From NCBI RefSeq assembly GCF_040549485.1, contig NZ_JBEPTK010000006.1:62001-126000 (forward strand): DNA of 64,000 bases. Direction: 5' to 3'. Below the pieces are notes generated by a model, which did not search any database, was not told the origin of the DNA, and saw only the letters and a list, made by a program, of their open reading frames with translations. Both the position numbers and the translations under genes were made by a program. Below, piece after piece: positions 45,161-54,228 of this stretch; the first letter of the stretch is position 1, and every line of letters begins with the position of its first letter. Source of the DNA: Constrictibacter sp. MBR-5 (GTDB lineage: Bacteria > Pseudomonadota > Alphaproteobacteria > JAJUGE01).

Positions 45161-45814
45161 TCAGGCTTCCAGGATGCGCTTCAGCGCGAGGATGCCGGCT
45201 TCGGCCGGTGCCAGAACGCGCCTGCCGCTGCGGGTTTCCGCCAATCGCTTGGCGCGGCCCATCGAGAACTGGGCGAACAGCACCGTTCCTTCGACAGGCA
45301 GGTCCGCCGTGGCATCCGCAATGATCTCGTCATGCCGCGCTGGGTCGCCGGCCAGCAGTGCCTGGATCGCCTCCGGTACGCTCGCCCCCCGGGCGGTGCA
45401 TGGCCTGCCGGCCGCCTGCCGCTCGAGTTCGCGGATCAGGAGCGGTGCCGAGTCCGGCGCCGTCGATAGTACCTGAAACGTGCCGTCGGCGGCGAAAGCC
45501 GCCTCCACGATCCCCTGGAAGGAGGTCAGGACCGGGATCGAGAGGCCCTCCCTGCCCTTCTCCACCGCAGCACCGAAGAACGATCCGGTGAACAGGATAC
45601 CTTCCGCCCCGACATCCGCGCTGTGCCGGAGCAGCATCGCGATGCGGCGGTCGATCTCCGCATCGGTAGCCGTGCCGCTGCTCCGGTCGGCATAGAGCGA
45701 TCCATCGAACAGATGGAGCGGCACGGCATCGGGCCAATGTTCGGCCAGCGCCGCATCAACAGGCGGCATCGAATCGCGCAAAGCGTGGACGAGCCCGATC
45801 CGGGGTCCGCTCAT
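45161..45814 (-). CDS. Asp/Glu-racemase-superfamily protein lacking both catalytic Cys
   Basis: 217 residues in the Asp/Glu/hydantoin racemase superfamily. RIGLVHALRDSMPPVD at the start and EGILFTGSFFGAAVEK and GTVLFAQFSMGRAKRL at the two active-site positions. Typical racemases have Cys in both motifs (xCN and GCT); here they read TGS and QFS, and the only Cys in the protein lies elsewhere (GRPCTARG). Classical two-base racemization is therefore unlikely. The start overlaps the stop of the Ldh2-family gene (ATGA), so it belongs to that operon. Confidence 0.75.
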   Translation of the reverse strand: MSGPRIGLVHALRDSMPPVDAALAEHWPDAVPLHLFDGSLYADRSSGTATDAEIDRRIAMLLRHSADVGAEGILFTGSFFGAAVEKGREGLSIPVLTSFQGIVEAAFAADGTFQVLSTAPDSAPLLIRELERQAAGRPCTARGASVPEAIQALLAGDPARHDEIIADATADLPVEGTVLFAQFSMGRAKRLAETRSGRRVLAPAEAGILALKRILEA

Positions 45815-46902
45815 CGTTCGTCCTCCAGGAAATATTCCGCACCTGCCGCCTCGGCGACCTCTCTCACCTCGGCCAGGAGCGATGCCGTCATCGGGATGCC
45901 GCTTTGCTCGCGTTCGGCGCGCGCCGCATGTTCCGGATCGCCGGGCACCATCACCGGCCGCGCCGGATCCACCGGTGGCGTCGCGTGCAGCCAATCGACG
46001 AGGGAATCGAGATCGTCCTCGAACGAGCCCGGGCCGCCGCGGAAGAATGCCGGGTCGATCGCCAGATAGAAGTGGCCGACGTCGACGTACTTACCGCGCT
46101 CGCCGGTACGCAGGTTGCGGCCCGCACTCTGCGAACCGCTCAAGACGGTCACGAGCGTCTCCACCATCGCGGCGAGGCCATAGCCCTTGTGGCTGCCGCG
46201 CTCGCGCGTGCCCCCGAGCGGCGTCAGGCGCTTGGGCTCCACGGCCAGAGCGGCGTTGGGGTCGGTCTCTGGTCGGCCGGTTTCGTCGTTGGCCCAGCCT
46301 TCCGGGATCGGCTTACCCTGCCAGCGCGCGATATCGATCTTGCCGACCGCGACCGTCGTCGTCGCCATGTCGAGCGAGAATGGCGGGTTCCGGCGCCCGG
46401 GAGCCGCGAAGGCGATTGGATTGGTCGCCATCCGCGACATGCGGCCGAAGGTCGGCACCATGGTGAGCTGGGTCGCTCCCGTCATCGCCATGCCGATCAT
46501 GCCGGCGTCCGCAGCCATGCCCGCGTAAATTCCGCACGCACCGATATGATAGGAATGGCGAACCGAGACTGCGCCGACCCCCTCCTCCCGAGCCTTTGCG
46601 ATGGCCGTCTCCGTTGCAAATTTCGACGAGAGGTGGCCCATCCCGTTGTCGCCGTCGACCAGTGCGAGCGCCGGTAGATCACGGACGATTCGGATTTTCG
46701 GAGTCGGGTTGATCCGGCCTTCGCGGAAATGCTTCTCATAAAGCTTGATCTTGCCGACGCCGTGGCTGTCGATGCCGCGCAGGTCGGATTCGACCATCAG
46801 CATGACGATGTCGTCGATGTGACTCGGCTCAAAACCCCAGCCGTCGAAGATCGCCGCCAGCTGCCGGCGCAGGGCTGTTGCCGAGACGGTCTTGTCGGCC
46901 AT
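45811..46902 (-). CDS. Ldh2-family NAD(P)H oxidoreductase, copy 3
   Basis: Malate/L-lactate dehydrogenase-2 family (also ureidoglycolate and sulfolactate dehydrogenases and delta-1-piperideine-2-carboxylate reductase), 363 residues. Catalytic His in DSHGVGKIKLYEKH; the second conserved motif reads RHSYHIGACGIYAG, where paralogues have S-N-H. SHKGYGLAAMVETL is the cofactor-binding segment. Third of three tandem paralogues, 2 bp after copy 2. Cytoplasmic, substrate unknown. Confidence 0.88.
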   Translation of the reverse strand: MADKTVSATALRRQLAAIFDGWGFEPSHIDDIVMLMVESDLRGIDSHGVGKIKLYEKHFREGRINPTPKIRIVRDLPALALVDGDNGMGHLSSKFATETAIAKAREEGVGAVSVRHSYHIGACGIYAGMAADAGMIGMAMTGATQLTMVPTFGRMSRMATNPIAFAAPGRRNPPFSLDMATTTVAVGKIDIARWQGKPIPEGWANDETGRPETDPNAALAVEPKRLTPLGGTRERGSHKGYGLAAMVETLVTVLSGSQSAGRNLRTGERGKYVDVGHFYLAIDPAFFRGGPGSFEDDLDSLVDWLHATPPVDPARPVMVPGDPEHAARAEREQSGIPMTASLLAEVREVAEAAGAEYFLEDER

Positions 46903-46904
46903 CG

Positions 46905-47984
46905 TCAGCCCTCCAGAAGGAAGGGAGCGTTGCAGCCGCGGGCGACCTGCCGCACTTCCTCCAACAGAGTGTCGGTCATGGGAATGCCCTCCGCCATCCG
47001 CAGACGCCGAGAAGCATGCTCCGGATCCCCTGCGACGAGCACGGGCTGACCGTCCTCCGCGGGAGCGGTGCCATGCAGCCAGTCGATCAGCCTGTCCATA
47101 TCGGCCGTGAAGGCTGCCGGTTCGCCCCGAAAAAATGCCGGGTCCAAGGCGAGGAAGAAATGCCCGACATTGATGTACTTGCCGGGCTCGAGCGTCGTCA
47201 GGTCGCGCCCGCCCACGTACGAGCCAGACAGGACGCTTCCGAGGATCTCCACCATCATGGCGAGGCCGTAGCCCTTGTGACTGCCGAGCGCTCGGGTCCC
47301 ACCCACCGGTGTCATCCGCTTGGGCACGGAGGCGACGGCCGCCGCCGCATCATGTTCAGGCTCCCCGGCCGCGTTCAGGGCCCAGCCGGTCGGCAGCGGT
47401 TTTTCGGCGCGACGCGCGATCTGCAGCTTCCCCACCGACACGGTGCTTGTCGCCATGTCCAGGGAGAAGGGATCGTGCGTCCCGGCAGGTGCCGCGAACG
47501 CGATCGGGTTCGTGCTGAACATTGGCTCGCGCGCGAAGGTCGGTACCACCGCACGCTGGGAAGTGCCGGTAACCGCAAGGCCGATCAGGCCTCGCTCCAC
47601 CGCCATGGTCGAATAGACGCCGGCAGCGCCGTAATGGTTGGAGTTGCGAACGACGGCGAAGCCGACGCCGCAGTCCTCGCACTTCTCGATTGCGGCCCGC
47701 ATGGCCATTTCGGCCGGCGGATGACCGAGGCCGTGGTCAGCATCGATCAGGACGAAGGTCGGACCTTCTTTCACGACCTGGATGTCGGGCTGGACGTTCA
47801 ACCGACCCTGGCGGCGATACTGCTCGTACTGGGGCAGCATGCCGATGCCGTGGCTGTCGATCCCGCGAAGATCCGTCTCGACCATCAGTTCGACCGTCGT
47901 GTTCACATGTCTTTCGGGCATGCCCCACGCCCGGTAGACCTCGGCGATCTGGCGCTTCAGCGTAGCTGGTGAGACCATGATCAT
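46905..47984 (-). CDS. Ldh2-family NAD(P)H oxidoreductase, copy 2
   Basis: 359 residues. DSHGIGMLPQYEQYRRQG holds the catalytic His; VRNSNHYGAAGVYSTMA, TFAREPMFSTNPIAFAAP and SHKGYGLAMMVEIL are the remaining family motifs. It lies 3 bp after copy 1 and 2 bp before copy 3. The flanking loops (for example DCGVGFAVV) differ clearly from both neighbours, so the duplication is not recent. Confidence 0.88.
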   Translation of the reverse strand: MIMVSPATLKRQIAEVYRAWGMPERHVNTTVELMVETDLRGIDSHGIGMLPQYEQYRRQGRLNVQPDIQVVKEGPTFVLIDADHGLGHPPAEMAMRAAIEKCEDCGVGFAVVRNSNHYGAAGVYSTMAVERGLIGLAVTGTSQRAVVPTFAREPMFSTNPIAFAAPAGTHDPFSLDMATSTVSVGKLQIARRAEKPLPTGWALNAAGEPEHDAAAAVASVPKRMTPVGGTRALGSHKGYGLAMMVEILGSVLSGSYVGGRDLTTLEPGKYINVGHFFLALDPAFFRGEPAAFTADMDRLIDWLHGTAPAEDGQPVLVAGDPEHASRRLRMAEGIPMTDTLLEEVRQVARGCNAPFLLEG

Positions 47985-47987
47985 GGC

Positions 47988-49055
47988 TCAGTTCCCCAGC
48001 AGAAACGGAACGCCCGCATTCTGCGAGACGAGGCGCACCTCTTCGAAGAGGGTGTCCGTCATCGGGATGCCGGACTTCGAACGTTCCTCATAGCTCGCAT
48101 ATTCCGGGTCGCCGGCGACCAGGACGGGCTGCGCCGGATCGGCCGGCGGCGTTTCGTGCAGCATGTCGATAAGCCGGTCCATATCCTCGGCGAACTCGCC
48201 CTCCTCGCGAACAAGGTCGGGGTTGAGCGCGAGGAAGAAGTGACCGATGTCGTTCTGGTCACCGGCCTTGCCCGTTGCTGGGTCGACCGCCGCCAGCCAG
48301 GACCCCGTCAGCGTCGAGCACAGGATCTCGACCATGGCACCCAGGCCATAGCCCTTGTGGCTTCCGAGTTCGCGGGTGCCGCCGAGCGGCGTCAGGCGGC
48401 GAAGCTCGAACGCGCGCTGCGAATCGGTCATGGGCCGGCCGTCCTCGCCGAGCGCCCAGCCCTCCGGAACCGGCTTTCCGGCGCGGCGCGCGATATTGAC
48501 CTTGCCGAAAGCCACCGTCGTCGTCGCCATGTCGAGCCAGAATGGCTTGTTGCGCTTCGCGGGCGCCGCGAACGAGATCGGATTCGTGCCGAGGCGAGGT
48601 TCGCGCCCGAAGGTCGGAACGAGAATAGGCCCCGCATTGGTTGCGCTCATGCCGATGACACCCTCGCGGGCAGCCATCAACGTGTAGTAGCCGGCCGCCC
48701 CAAAGTGATTCGAGTGAGCCACGGCAACCACGCCGATACCGCTCGCCTTCGCTTTCTCGATGGCGAGTTTCATCGCCTTCACGGAGGGCGCGTGGCCGAG
48801 GCTGCGGTCGGCATCGATCATCGCGACCGACTTCCGCTCGCGAACGATGCGGATGTCGGGGCGAACGTTGATCTTGCCCTCGCGGAACCAGCGGTCGTAG
48901 GTCGGAATCATCCCGACGCCATGGCTATCGACACCGGTGAGGTCGGTTTCGACCATCACCGTCACGGCGGTCTCGGCATGCTCGGCCGACATGCCCCATG
49001 CCAGAAAGATCGAGCTGAGCTGTCGGCGTAGCACGTCCGCGGTGACGACGATCAT
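47988..49055 (-). CDS. Ldh2-family NAD(P)H oxidoreductase, copy 1
   Basis: 355 residues; ATG at 49055 behind an AAGGAAGG ribosome site, first gene of the minus-strand run. Motifs: DSHGVGMIPTYDRWFREG, VAHSNHFGAAGYYTLMA, TFGREPRLGTNPISFAAP, LDMATTTVAFGK and SHKGYGLGAMVEIL. Longer in-frame reading to 49223 has no start signal and no family similarity. The promoter is expected in the 253-bp gap shared with the divergent MFS gene. Confidence 0.88.
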   Translation of the reverse strand: MIVVTADVLRRQLSSIFLAWGMSAEHAETAVTVMVETDLTGVDSHGVGMIPTYDRWFREGKINVRPDIRIVRERKSVAMIDADRSLGHAPSVKAMKLAIEKAKASGIGVVAVAHSNHFGAAGYYTLMAAREGVIGMSATNAGPILVPTFGREPRLGTNPISFAAPAKRNKPFWLDMATTTVAFGKVNIARRAGKPVPEGWALGEDGRPMTDSQRAFELRRLTPLGGTRELGSHKGYGLGAMVEILCSTLTGSWLAAVDPATGKAGDQNDIGHFFLALNPDLVREEGEFAEDMDRLIDMLHETPPADPAQPVLVAGDPEYASYEERSKSGIPMTDTLFEEVRLVSQNAGVPFLLGN

Positions 49056-49308
49056 CGGCGTTCCTTCCTTCTTCGTTGGGCCGCCGGAACGTTGCACCAA
49101 CCCGGCCGTTCGCGCCAGTCCCGCTACCCCCATGGCCTTCCTGGCTGCATACGCCTCTGTTTGGCTGGATCGGACGGATACTTGACGTTGGCGGCGGCCC
49201 GCCCGTCGGTCCCCCATGAGCAAGCTTCGGGTGGTCTGGGAAGCCGCATTGCGGCACGGTCGCTACGGGCATCGACCACAGCGCCGGTCGGGATCAAGGG
49301 GGAGTGCG

Positions 49309-50529
49309 ATGCGGGCGGTGCCCTTCCACGGCTGGTACATCGTGTTCTGCGCGTTCCTCGTGGCCCTTTTCGGCTGGGGATTCGGCTTCTACGGATCGGC
49401 TGTCTACCTGCACTATCTGCACGAGCGCCATGGCTGGCCGAGTTCGATCATCGCGGGCGCGGTGACGACGTATTACTTCTTCGGCGCGCTCCTGTTGGCG
49501 TTCGTCGGTAGCACCTTCGAACGGTTCGGGCCGCGGATCGTGGTCACTGGCGCCTGCATCGCGATGACCGGCGGGGTCGCGCTGATCCCGTTGCTCCAGG
49601 AGGCGTGGCAGCTCTATCCGGTCTTCATCCTGATGTCGGTCGGCTGGACCGGGATGAGCACGGTCGCCGTCAACACGATGGTGGCGCCGTGGTTCGAGCG
49701 ACGGCGGGGTCTGGCGATCAGCCTAGCCCTGAACGGAGCCAGCGTCGGCGGCGTGCTGGTCGCTCCGCCCCTCATCATCCTGATCGATCTGCTCGGGTTC
49801 GCGAACGGCCTGTGGGCAGCTGCCATAGTGGCGCTGCTCATCCTGATGCCGCCCGTCTGGCTCCTGCTGCGGGGCAGTCCGGCCGAACTCGGACTTCATC
49901 CCGACGGCGCAGCGGCGGACGCCGATGATGGCCGGGCTGGACCATCTGCACCAACGCCGCCCTGGCGCGTCCAGAACCTCCTGCGCGACCGCAACTTCTG
50001 GACCATCTCCGCGCCTTTCGCGCTCGGCCTCACCGCCCAGGTGGGATTTCTCACCCATCAGGTGGCATACCTTTCGCCCCGCATCGGTGCAGCGCAGGCG
50101 GCACTCTGCGTGAGCCTTTCGACCATTGCCGCCGTCGGGGGCCGCGTCGGCACCGGGATCTTCATCGACCGGGTCGACCGGCGGATGGCGGCATCTGCCA
50201 ATTTCATGATCCAGTGCGCCGCACTCGTGCTGCTCCTGCGTGCAGAGAGCGCCTGGGAGATTTACACTGGATGCATCCTCTTCGGCCTCGGCGTCGGCAA
50301 TCAGATCACCCTGCCCGGCCTGATCGTTCAGCAGGAGTTCCCGCGCGCACATTTCAGCCGGGTCATCGGCATGGTCGGTGCCATCAACCAGTTCACCTTC
50401 GCCTCGGGCCCCTCGATCCTGGGCTTGATCCGCGATCGGACGGGCGGCTACGAGGCCGCCCTCGCTCTGTGCCTCGGCCTGCTGCTCGCTTCTGCCACTC
50501 TGGTGCTGGTTCGAAGACGCGACGGATGA
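49309..50529 (+). CDS. MFS transporter (oxalate/formate-antiporter-like)
   Basis: 406 residues, twelve helices. It starts RAVPFHGWYIVFCAFLVALFGWGFGFYG (in parts), the layout of the OFA/monocarboxylate branch. Loop 2-3 motif STFERFGPRIV and a central cytoplasmic loop (LHPDGAAADADDGRAGPS). The ATG at 49309 has an AAGGGGGAG site. Its place between Ldh2 genes and amidases suggests import of their substrate, probably an organic acid; this is inference. Confidence 0.87.
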   Translation: MRAVPFHGWYIVFCAFLVALFGWGFGFYGSAVYLHYLHERHGWPSSIIAGAVTTYYFFGALLLAFVGSTFERFGPRIVVTGACIAMTGGVALIPLLQEAWQLYPVFILMSVGWTGMSTVAVNTMVAPWFERRRGLAISLALNGASVGGVLVAPPLIILIDLLGFANGLWAAAIVALLILMPPVWLLLRGSPAELGLHPDGAAADADDGRAGPSAPTPPWRVQNLLRDRNFWTISAPFALGLTAQVGFLTHQVAYLSPRIGAAQAALCVSLSTIAAVGGRVGTGIFIDRVDRRMAASANFMIQCAALVLLLRAESAWEIYTGCILFGLGVGNQITLPGLIVQQEFPRAHFSRVIGMVGAINQFTFASGPSILGLIRDRTGGYEAALALCLGLLLASATLVLVRRRDG

Positions 50530-50654
50530 TGAGCCGAGGCACAGGAATTGCGTGCTCGGCACGGCGCAATGCATCTACTATGCGCGCCGTTCCTTGTCGA
50601 GAAAGCGGAGCCTGCCGTGTGTCACCTGACCCTGTGCCCGTGCGAGGACACGCA

Positions 50655-51935
50655 ATGAGCGCCCCGTACGAAACGGACGCGCTCTCTGCCGGCGCGGATA
50701 TCGCCGCCGGCCGTATCACCTCGGAATACCTCGTGCGCAGCTGTCTCGAGCGCATCGAGGCACGGGAAGGTGCCGTCGGGGCGTGGGAGTATATCGACCC
50801 AGATCAGGCACTCGCCGAGGCTGCCAGCCGTGATGCCGAGGCGCCGCGCAGCCCCCTTCACGGGGTGCCGGTCGCGGTCAAGGACATCGTCGCGACACAC
50901 GACATGCCGACCGGCAACGGCTCGCCGATCTATGCCGGCCATCGGCCTGCCTGGGATGCGGCATGCGTCGCGCTTCTGCGTTCGGCCGGGATGGTCGTGC
51001 TCGGCAAGACCGTCAGCACCGAGTTTGCGATGCGCTTCCCGGGAAAGACGCGCAACCCGCACAATCCGGCGCACACTCCCGGCGGTTCCTCGAGCGGATC
51101 AGCGGCGGCCGTGGCGGACGGAATGGTGCCGCTTGCGATCGGAACGCAGACGGCGGGCTCCGTCATCCGCCCTGCGTCCTATTGCGGCTGCGTCGGCTTC
51201 AAGCCCACCTATGGACGCATCGCGCGGGCGGGCGTCAAGATGCTCGCCGAATCGCTCGACACCATCGGCACCATGGCACGCACCGTGCCCGATGCAGCGG
51301 CATTCGCAGCGGTGATGGAGGGCATTCCCGTTCCGCCCTTCAACGCCCGCTCGGACCCGCCGCGCGTCGCCTTTTGCCGCAGTCCCGCATGGTCCGATGC
51401 CGAGCCAGAACTCGAGCCTGCAATGAATGAGGGCTTGGAACGGCTGCGGGCCGCGGGAGCTCAGATCGTCGAACGGGAGTTGCCGAAGTCGTTCGACGAG
51501 GCTGGCGACGCCCACAATGTCGTCATGGTCTACGAGGGCTATCGGTCCCTGGCCTGGGAGTTTCTCGCCCGGTCGGAACAGCTGAGTGATGCGATCAAGG
51601 CGTACACGGGCCCGGGTCGAGACATGCCGCGGGAACGGTACGACTGGGCCCGCCGGGTGCAGGCGACCTGTCGTGCCGAGTTTTACCAGATGTTCCTCGG
51701 TATCGACGTTGTTCTGACGCCGGCAGCACCGGGAGAAGCGCCGGGCGACCTGTCGTTCACCGGCTCCCCCGTGTTCAACCGGATCTGGACCCTTCTCGGC
51801 GTGCCCTGCGTAACGGTGCCCGGCTTGCAGGGTCCCCGGGGCTTGCCGATCGGTATGCAGGTCGTAGGTCCTGCCGGTCATGCCGCCGCCGTGCTGGGCG
51901 CCGCCCACTGGATTCATAACGCCCTCACCCGCTAG
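50655..51935 (+). CDS. Amidase-signature hydrolase, copy 1
   Basis: Ser-cisSer-Lys amidase, 426 residues. Lys76 (AVKDIV), the cis-Ser stretch GGSSSGSAAAVADG (143-156) and nucleophile Ser169 (GTQTAGSVIRPA). The ATG at 50655 gives a start matching the paralogue downstream. The gene lies 10 bp before copy 2. Family members hydrolyse amides, ureas (allophanate) or malonamate; the specific substrate is not evident. Confidence 0.9.
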   Translation: MSAPYETDALSAGADIAAGRITSEYLVRSCLERIEAREGAVGAWEYIDPDQALAEAASRDAEAPRSPLHGVPVAVKDIVATHDMPTGNGSPIYAGHRPAWDAACVALLRSAGMVVLGKTVSTEFAMRFPGKTRNPHNPAHTPGGSSSGSAAAVADGMVPLAIGTQTAGSVIRPASYCGCVGFKPTYGRIARAGVKMLAESLDTIGTMARTVPDAAAFAAVMEGIPVPPFNARSDPPRVAFCRSPAWSDAEPELEPAMNEGLERLRAAGAQIVERELPKSFDEAGDAHNVVMVYEGYRSLAWEFLARSEQLSDAIKAYTGPGRDMPRERYDWARRVQATCRAEFYQMFLGIDVVLTPAAPGEAPGDLSFTGSPVFNRIWTLLGVPCVTVPGLQGPRGLPIGMQVVGPAGHAAAVLGAAHWIHNALTR

Positions 51936-51945
51936 GCCATTTTTC

Positions 51946-53226
51946 ATGACCGAACCCTGCGATATGTCCGCCCTCGAGGCGGCCAAGGCGATCTCTGACG
52001 GCCACCTGACGTCTGAAGCGCTGGTCCGCTCGTGCCTGTCGCGCATCGAAACGCGTGAACCAGAAGTCGACGCCTGGAGTGCCCTCGACGCTGACGCGGC
52101 TCTCGCAGAGGCCCGGCTCCGGGACGCTTCGCCAACGGCCGGCCCGCTGCATGGGGTTCCGGTCGGCGTAAAGGACGTGATCGATACAGCCGGCCTGACC
52201 ACCAGCTACGGCTCGCCCATCTATGACGGTCACCATCCGTTCGCGGACGCCAGCTGCGTTGCCTTGCTGCGTGCCGCAGGCATGGTCGTGCTCGGCAAGA
52301 CCGTCACGACGGAGTTCGCCAATCGGCACCCCGGCCGCACCCGGAACCCGCACAATCCAGCGCATACGCCCGGCGGCTCTTCGAGCGGCAGTGCCGCAGC
52401 CGTCGCCTGCGGCATGGTCCCTCTCGGAATCGGCACACAGACCGGCGGATCGGTGATTCGACCTTCGGCCTTTTGCGGCGTCGTAGGATTCAAGCCGACC
52501 TACGGCCGTGTGCCGCGGACCGGTCTCAAGTTTCTGTCCGAATCGCTCGACACCATCGGCGTCATGGCGCGGACCGTGCCGGATGCAGCCGCATTCGCCG
52601 CCATCCTGGAAGGGACAGCGGTAGCCGCGCTTCCCGAGCTTCAGGGTCCTCCCAGGATCGGGGTCTGCCGCAGCCCGGCATGGGCCGAGATCGAGCGCGA
52701 CGGCGAGGCCGCGCTTCGCGACGCGTCGGCGCGGTTTCGGGAAGCCGGCGCGATCATCAGCGAGGTCAATCTGCCGCGCACCTTCGATGACGCTCCCGCT
52801 GCCCAGATGGCCATCATGGCCTACGAGGGGGCGCGCGAGCTCGCGGCAGAACGCGAACAGAACTGGGATCAGCTGAGCCCGGCCTTGCGGCAGTCCATCG
52901 TCGAAGGTCTCGGCATCAGCCGCGAACGCTACGATAAGGCGCGATCCACACAAGCAGCCTGTCGGAGCAGCCTGTCAGACGCCTTCGGCAGGATCGACGT
53001 CATCGTGACACCCGCAGCGCCCGGTGAGGCGCCGCTCGGTGTCGGGTCTACCGGCTCCGCCAGCTTCAATCGCATCTGGACCCTGATCGGGGCGCCATGC
53101 GTCACCGTCCCCGGCCTCTCGGGCAAGCGGGGCCTGCCCATCGGCACGCAGTTCGTCGGTCTTCCCGGACAGGCGGCCTATACGCTCGCTTGTGCCCATT
53201 GGGCGCACGGCGTTCTCACCCGATAG
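51946..53226 (+). CDS. Amidase-signature hydrolase, copy 2
   Basis: Also 426 residues, aligning without gaps to copy 1 over the active site: Lys76 (GVKDVID), GGSSSGSAAAVACG and Ser169 (GTQTGGSVIRPS). Differences are concentrated in the C-terminal half (RTFDDAPAAQ region), which shapes the substrate pocket. The ATG at 51946 is the start that matches copy 1. Confidence 0.9.
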   Translation: MTEPCDMSALEAAKAISDGHLTSEALVRSCLSRIETREPEVDAWSALDADAALAEARLRDASPTAGPLHGVPVGVKDVIDTAGLTTSYGSPIYDGHHPFADASCVALLRAAGMVVLGKTVTTEFANRHPGRTRNPHNPAHTPGGSSSGSAAAVACGMVPLGIGTQTGGSVIRPSAFCGVVGFKPTYGRVPRTGLKFLSESLDTIGVMARTVPDAAAFAAILEGTAVAALPELQGPPRIGVCRSPAWAEIERDGEAALRDASARFREAGAIISEVNLPRTFDDAPAAQMAIMAYEGARELAAEREQNWDQLSPALRQSIVEGLGISRERYDKARSTQAACRSSLSDAFGRIDVIVTPAAPGEAPLGVGSTGSASFNRIWTLIGAPCVTVPGLSGKRGLPIGTQFVGLPGQAAYTLACAHWAHGVLTR

Positions 53227-53263
53227 TCCGGCCAATATTTGCGGCGCCGCCCGCGCCGACCAT

Positions 53264-54184
53264 ATGAGGCGCATGACCGGATTCCGCTCAGCCGACGACA
53301 TGGAGATTTTCGACCGGCGCCTCGTGCGCCGGCACAGGGACCGGGCCGCGCCGCGTCTGGCGGATCACGACTTCCTCATTCGTGAGGTTGCGGATCGCCT
53401 CGGAGACCGCCTCGACGACGTCCGACGCGAGTTCCCGACGGGTCTCGACCTCGGCTGCCATACCGGCCAGATCGCGGACGTTATCGCAGGACGGGCGGGT
53501 ATCCAGACCCTCGTACAGTGCGACCTCTCCGAGCGCATGGTTCGCCGAGCGGGAGGTTTACGGCTGGCGGCCGATGAGGAGGTCCTGCCCTTCGGCGCGG
53601 CGACCCTCGATCTCGTGGTCAGCTGCCTCGGCCTTCACTGGGTGAACGACCTTCCCGGCGCTCTTCTGCAGATCCGCCAGGCGCTAAGGCCCGATGGCTT
53701 GATGCTGGCTGCGATGCTTGGCGGCGACACATTGTTCGAGCTTCGCCAAGCCCTGTTCCAGGCCGAAACCGAAGCCACGGGTGGCGTTAGCCCGCGCGTG
53801 TCACCCATGGCCGATTTGCGCGATGCGGCAGGCCTTCTGCAACGGGCGGGATTCGCCCTGCCGGTCGCCGACCTCGACACGATAACAGTCAGTTACGATG
53901 ATCCTATTGCTCTGATGCGCGACCTGCGCGGCATGGGGCAGACCAATGCCGTGCGCGCTCGACACCGAGCCCCGATGCGACGGGAAACTCTGCTGCGTAC
54001 GGCATCGGTGTTGCAGGAGCGGTTCGCCGACCACGAGGGACGGATCGGGATCACTTTCCAGGTCGTGTGGCTGATGGCGTGGGCGCCGCACGCGGCACAG
54101 CCGAAGCCACTGCGGCGCGGCAGTGCGGCGATCCGGCTGGCGGATGCGCTCGGCGTCGGCAAGCCGGAGAGCGAGCCGGATTGA
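53264..54184 (+). CDS. SAM-dependent methyltransferase-fold protein (NDUFAF5/BioC-like)
   Basis: About 306 residues. The N-terminal MEIFDRRLVRRHRDRAA motif is typical of the NDUFAF5 branch, whose mitochondrial member hydroxylates an Arg of a complex I subunit. The SAM motif is GLDLGCHTGQIADVIAG; further marks are LVVSCLGLHWVNDLPGALLQI (in parts) and a C-terminal EGRIGITFQVVWLMAW. A second ATG at 53273 is equally possible as start. Probably a housekeeping gene independent of the amidases. Confidence 0.85.
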   Translation: MRRMTGFRSADDMEIFDRRLVRRHRDRAAPRLADHDFLIREVADRLGDRLDDVRREFPTGLDLGCHTGQIADVIAGRAGIQTLVQCDLSERMVRRAGGLRLAADEEVLPFGAATLDLVVSCLGLHWVNDLPGALLQIRQALRPDGLMLAAMLGGDTLFELRQALFQAETEATGGVSPRVSPMADLRDAAGLLQRAGFALPVADLDTITVSYDDPIALMRDLRGMGQTNAVRARHRAPMRRETLLRTASVLQERFADHEGRIGITFQVVWLMAWAPHAAQPKPLRRGSAAIRLADALGVGKPESEPD

Positions 54185-54190
54185 AATGAC

Positions 54191-54219
54191 GGCCGCCGCT
54201 CCGTGACCAAGCGGCGGCC
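54191..54219. terminator. Hairpin between convergent genes
   Basis: A perfect 10-bp stem (GGCCGCCGCT / AGCGGCGGCC) with a 9-nt loop, placed between the methyltransferase stop and the TPP-enzyme stop. There is no clear T-tract on either side, so termination efficiency is uncertain. Confidence 0.5.
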
Positions 54220-54228
54220 GGACATCAT

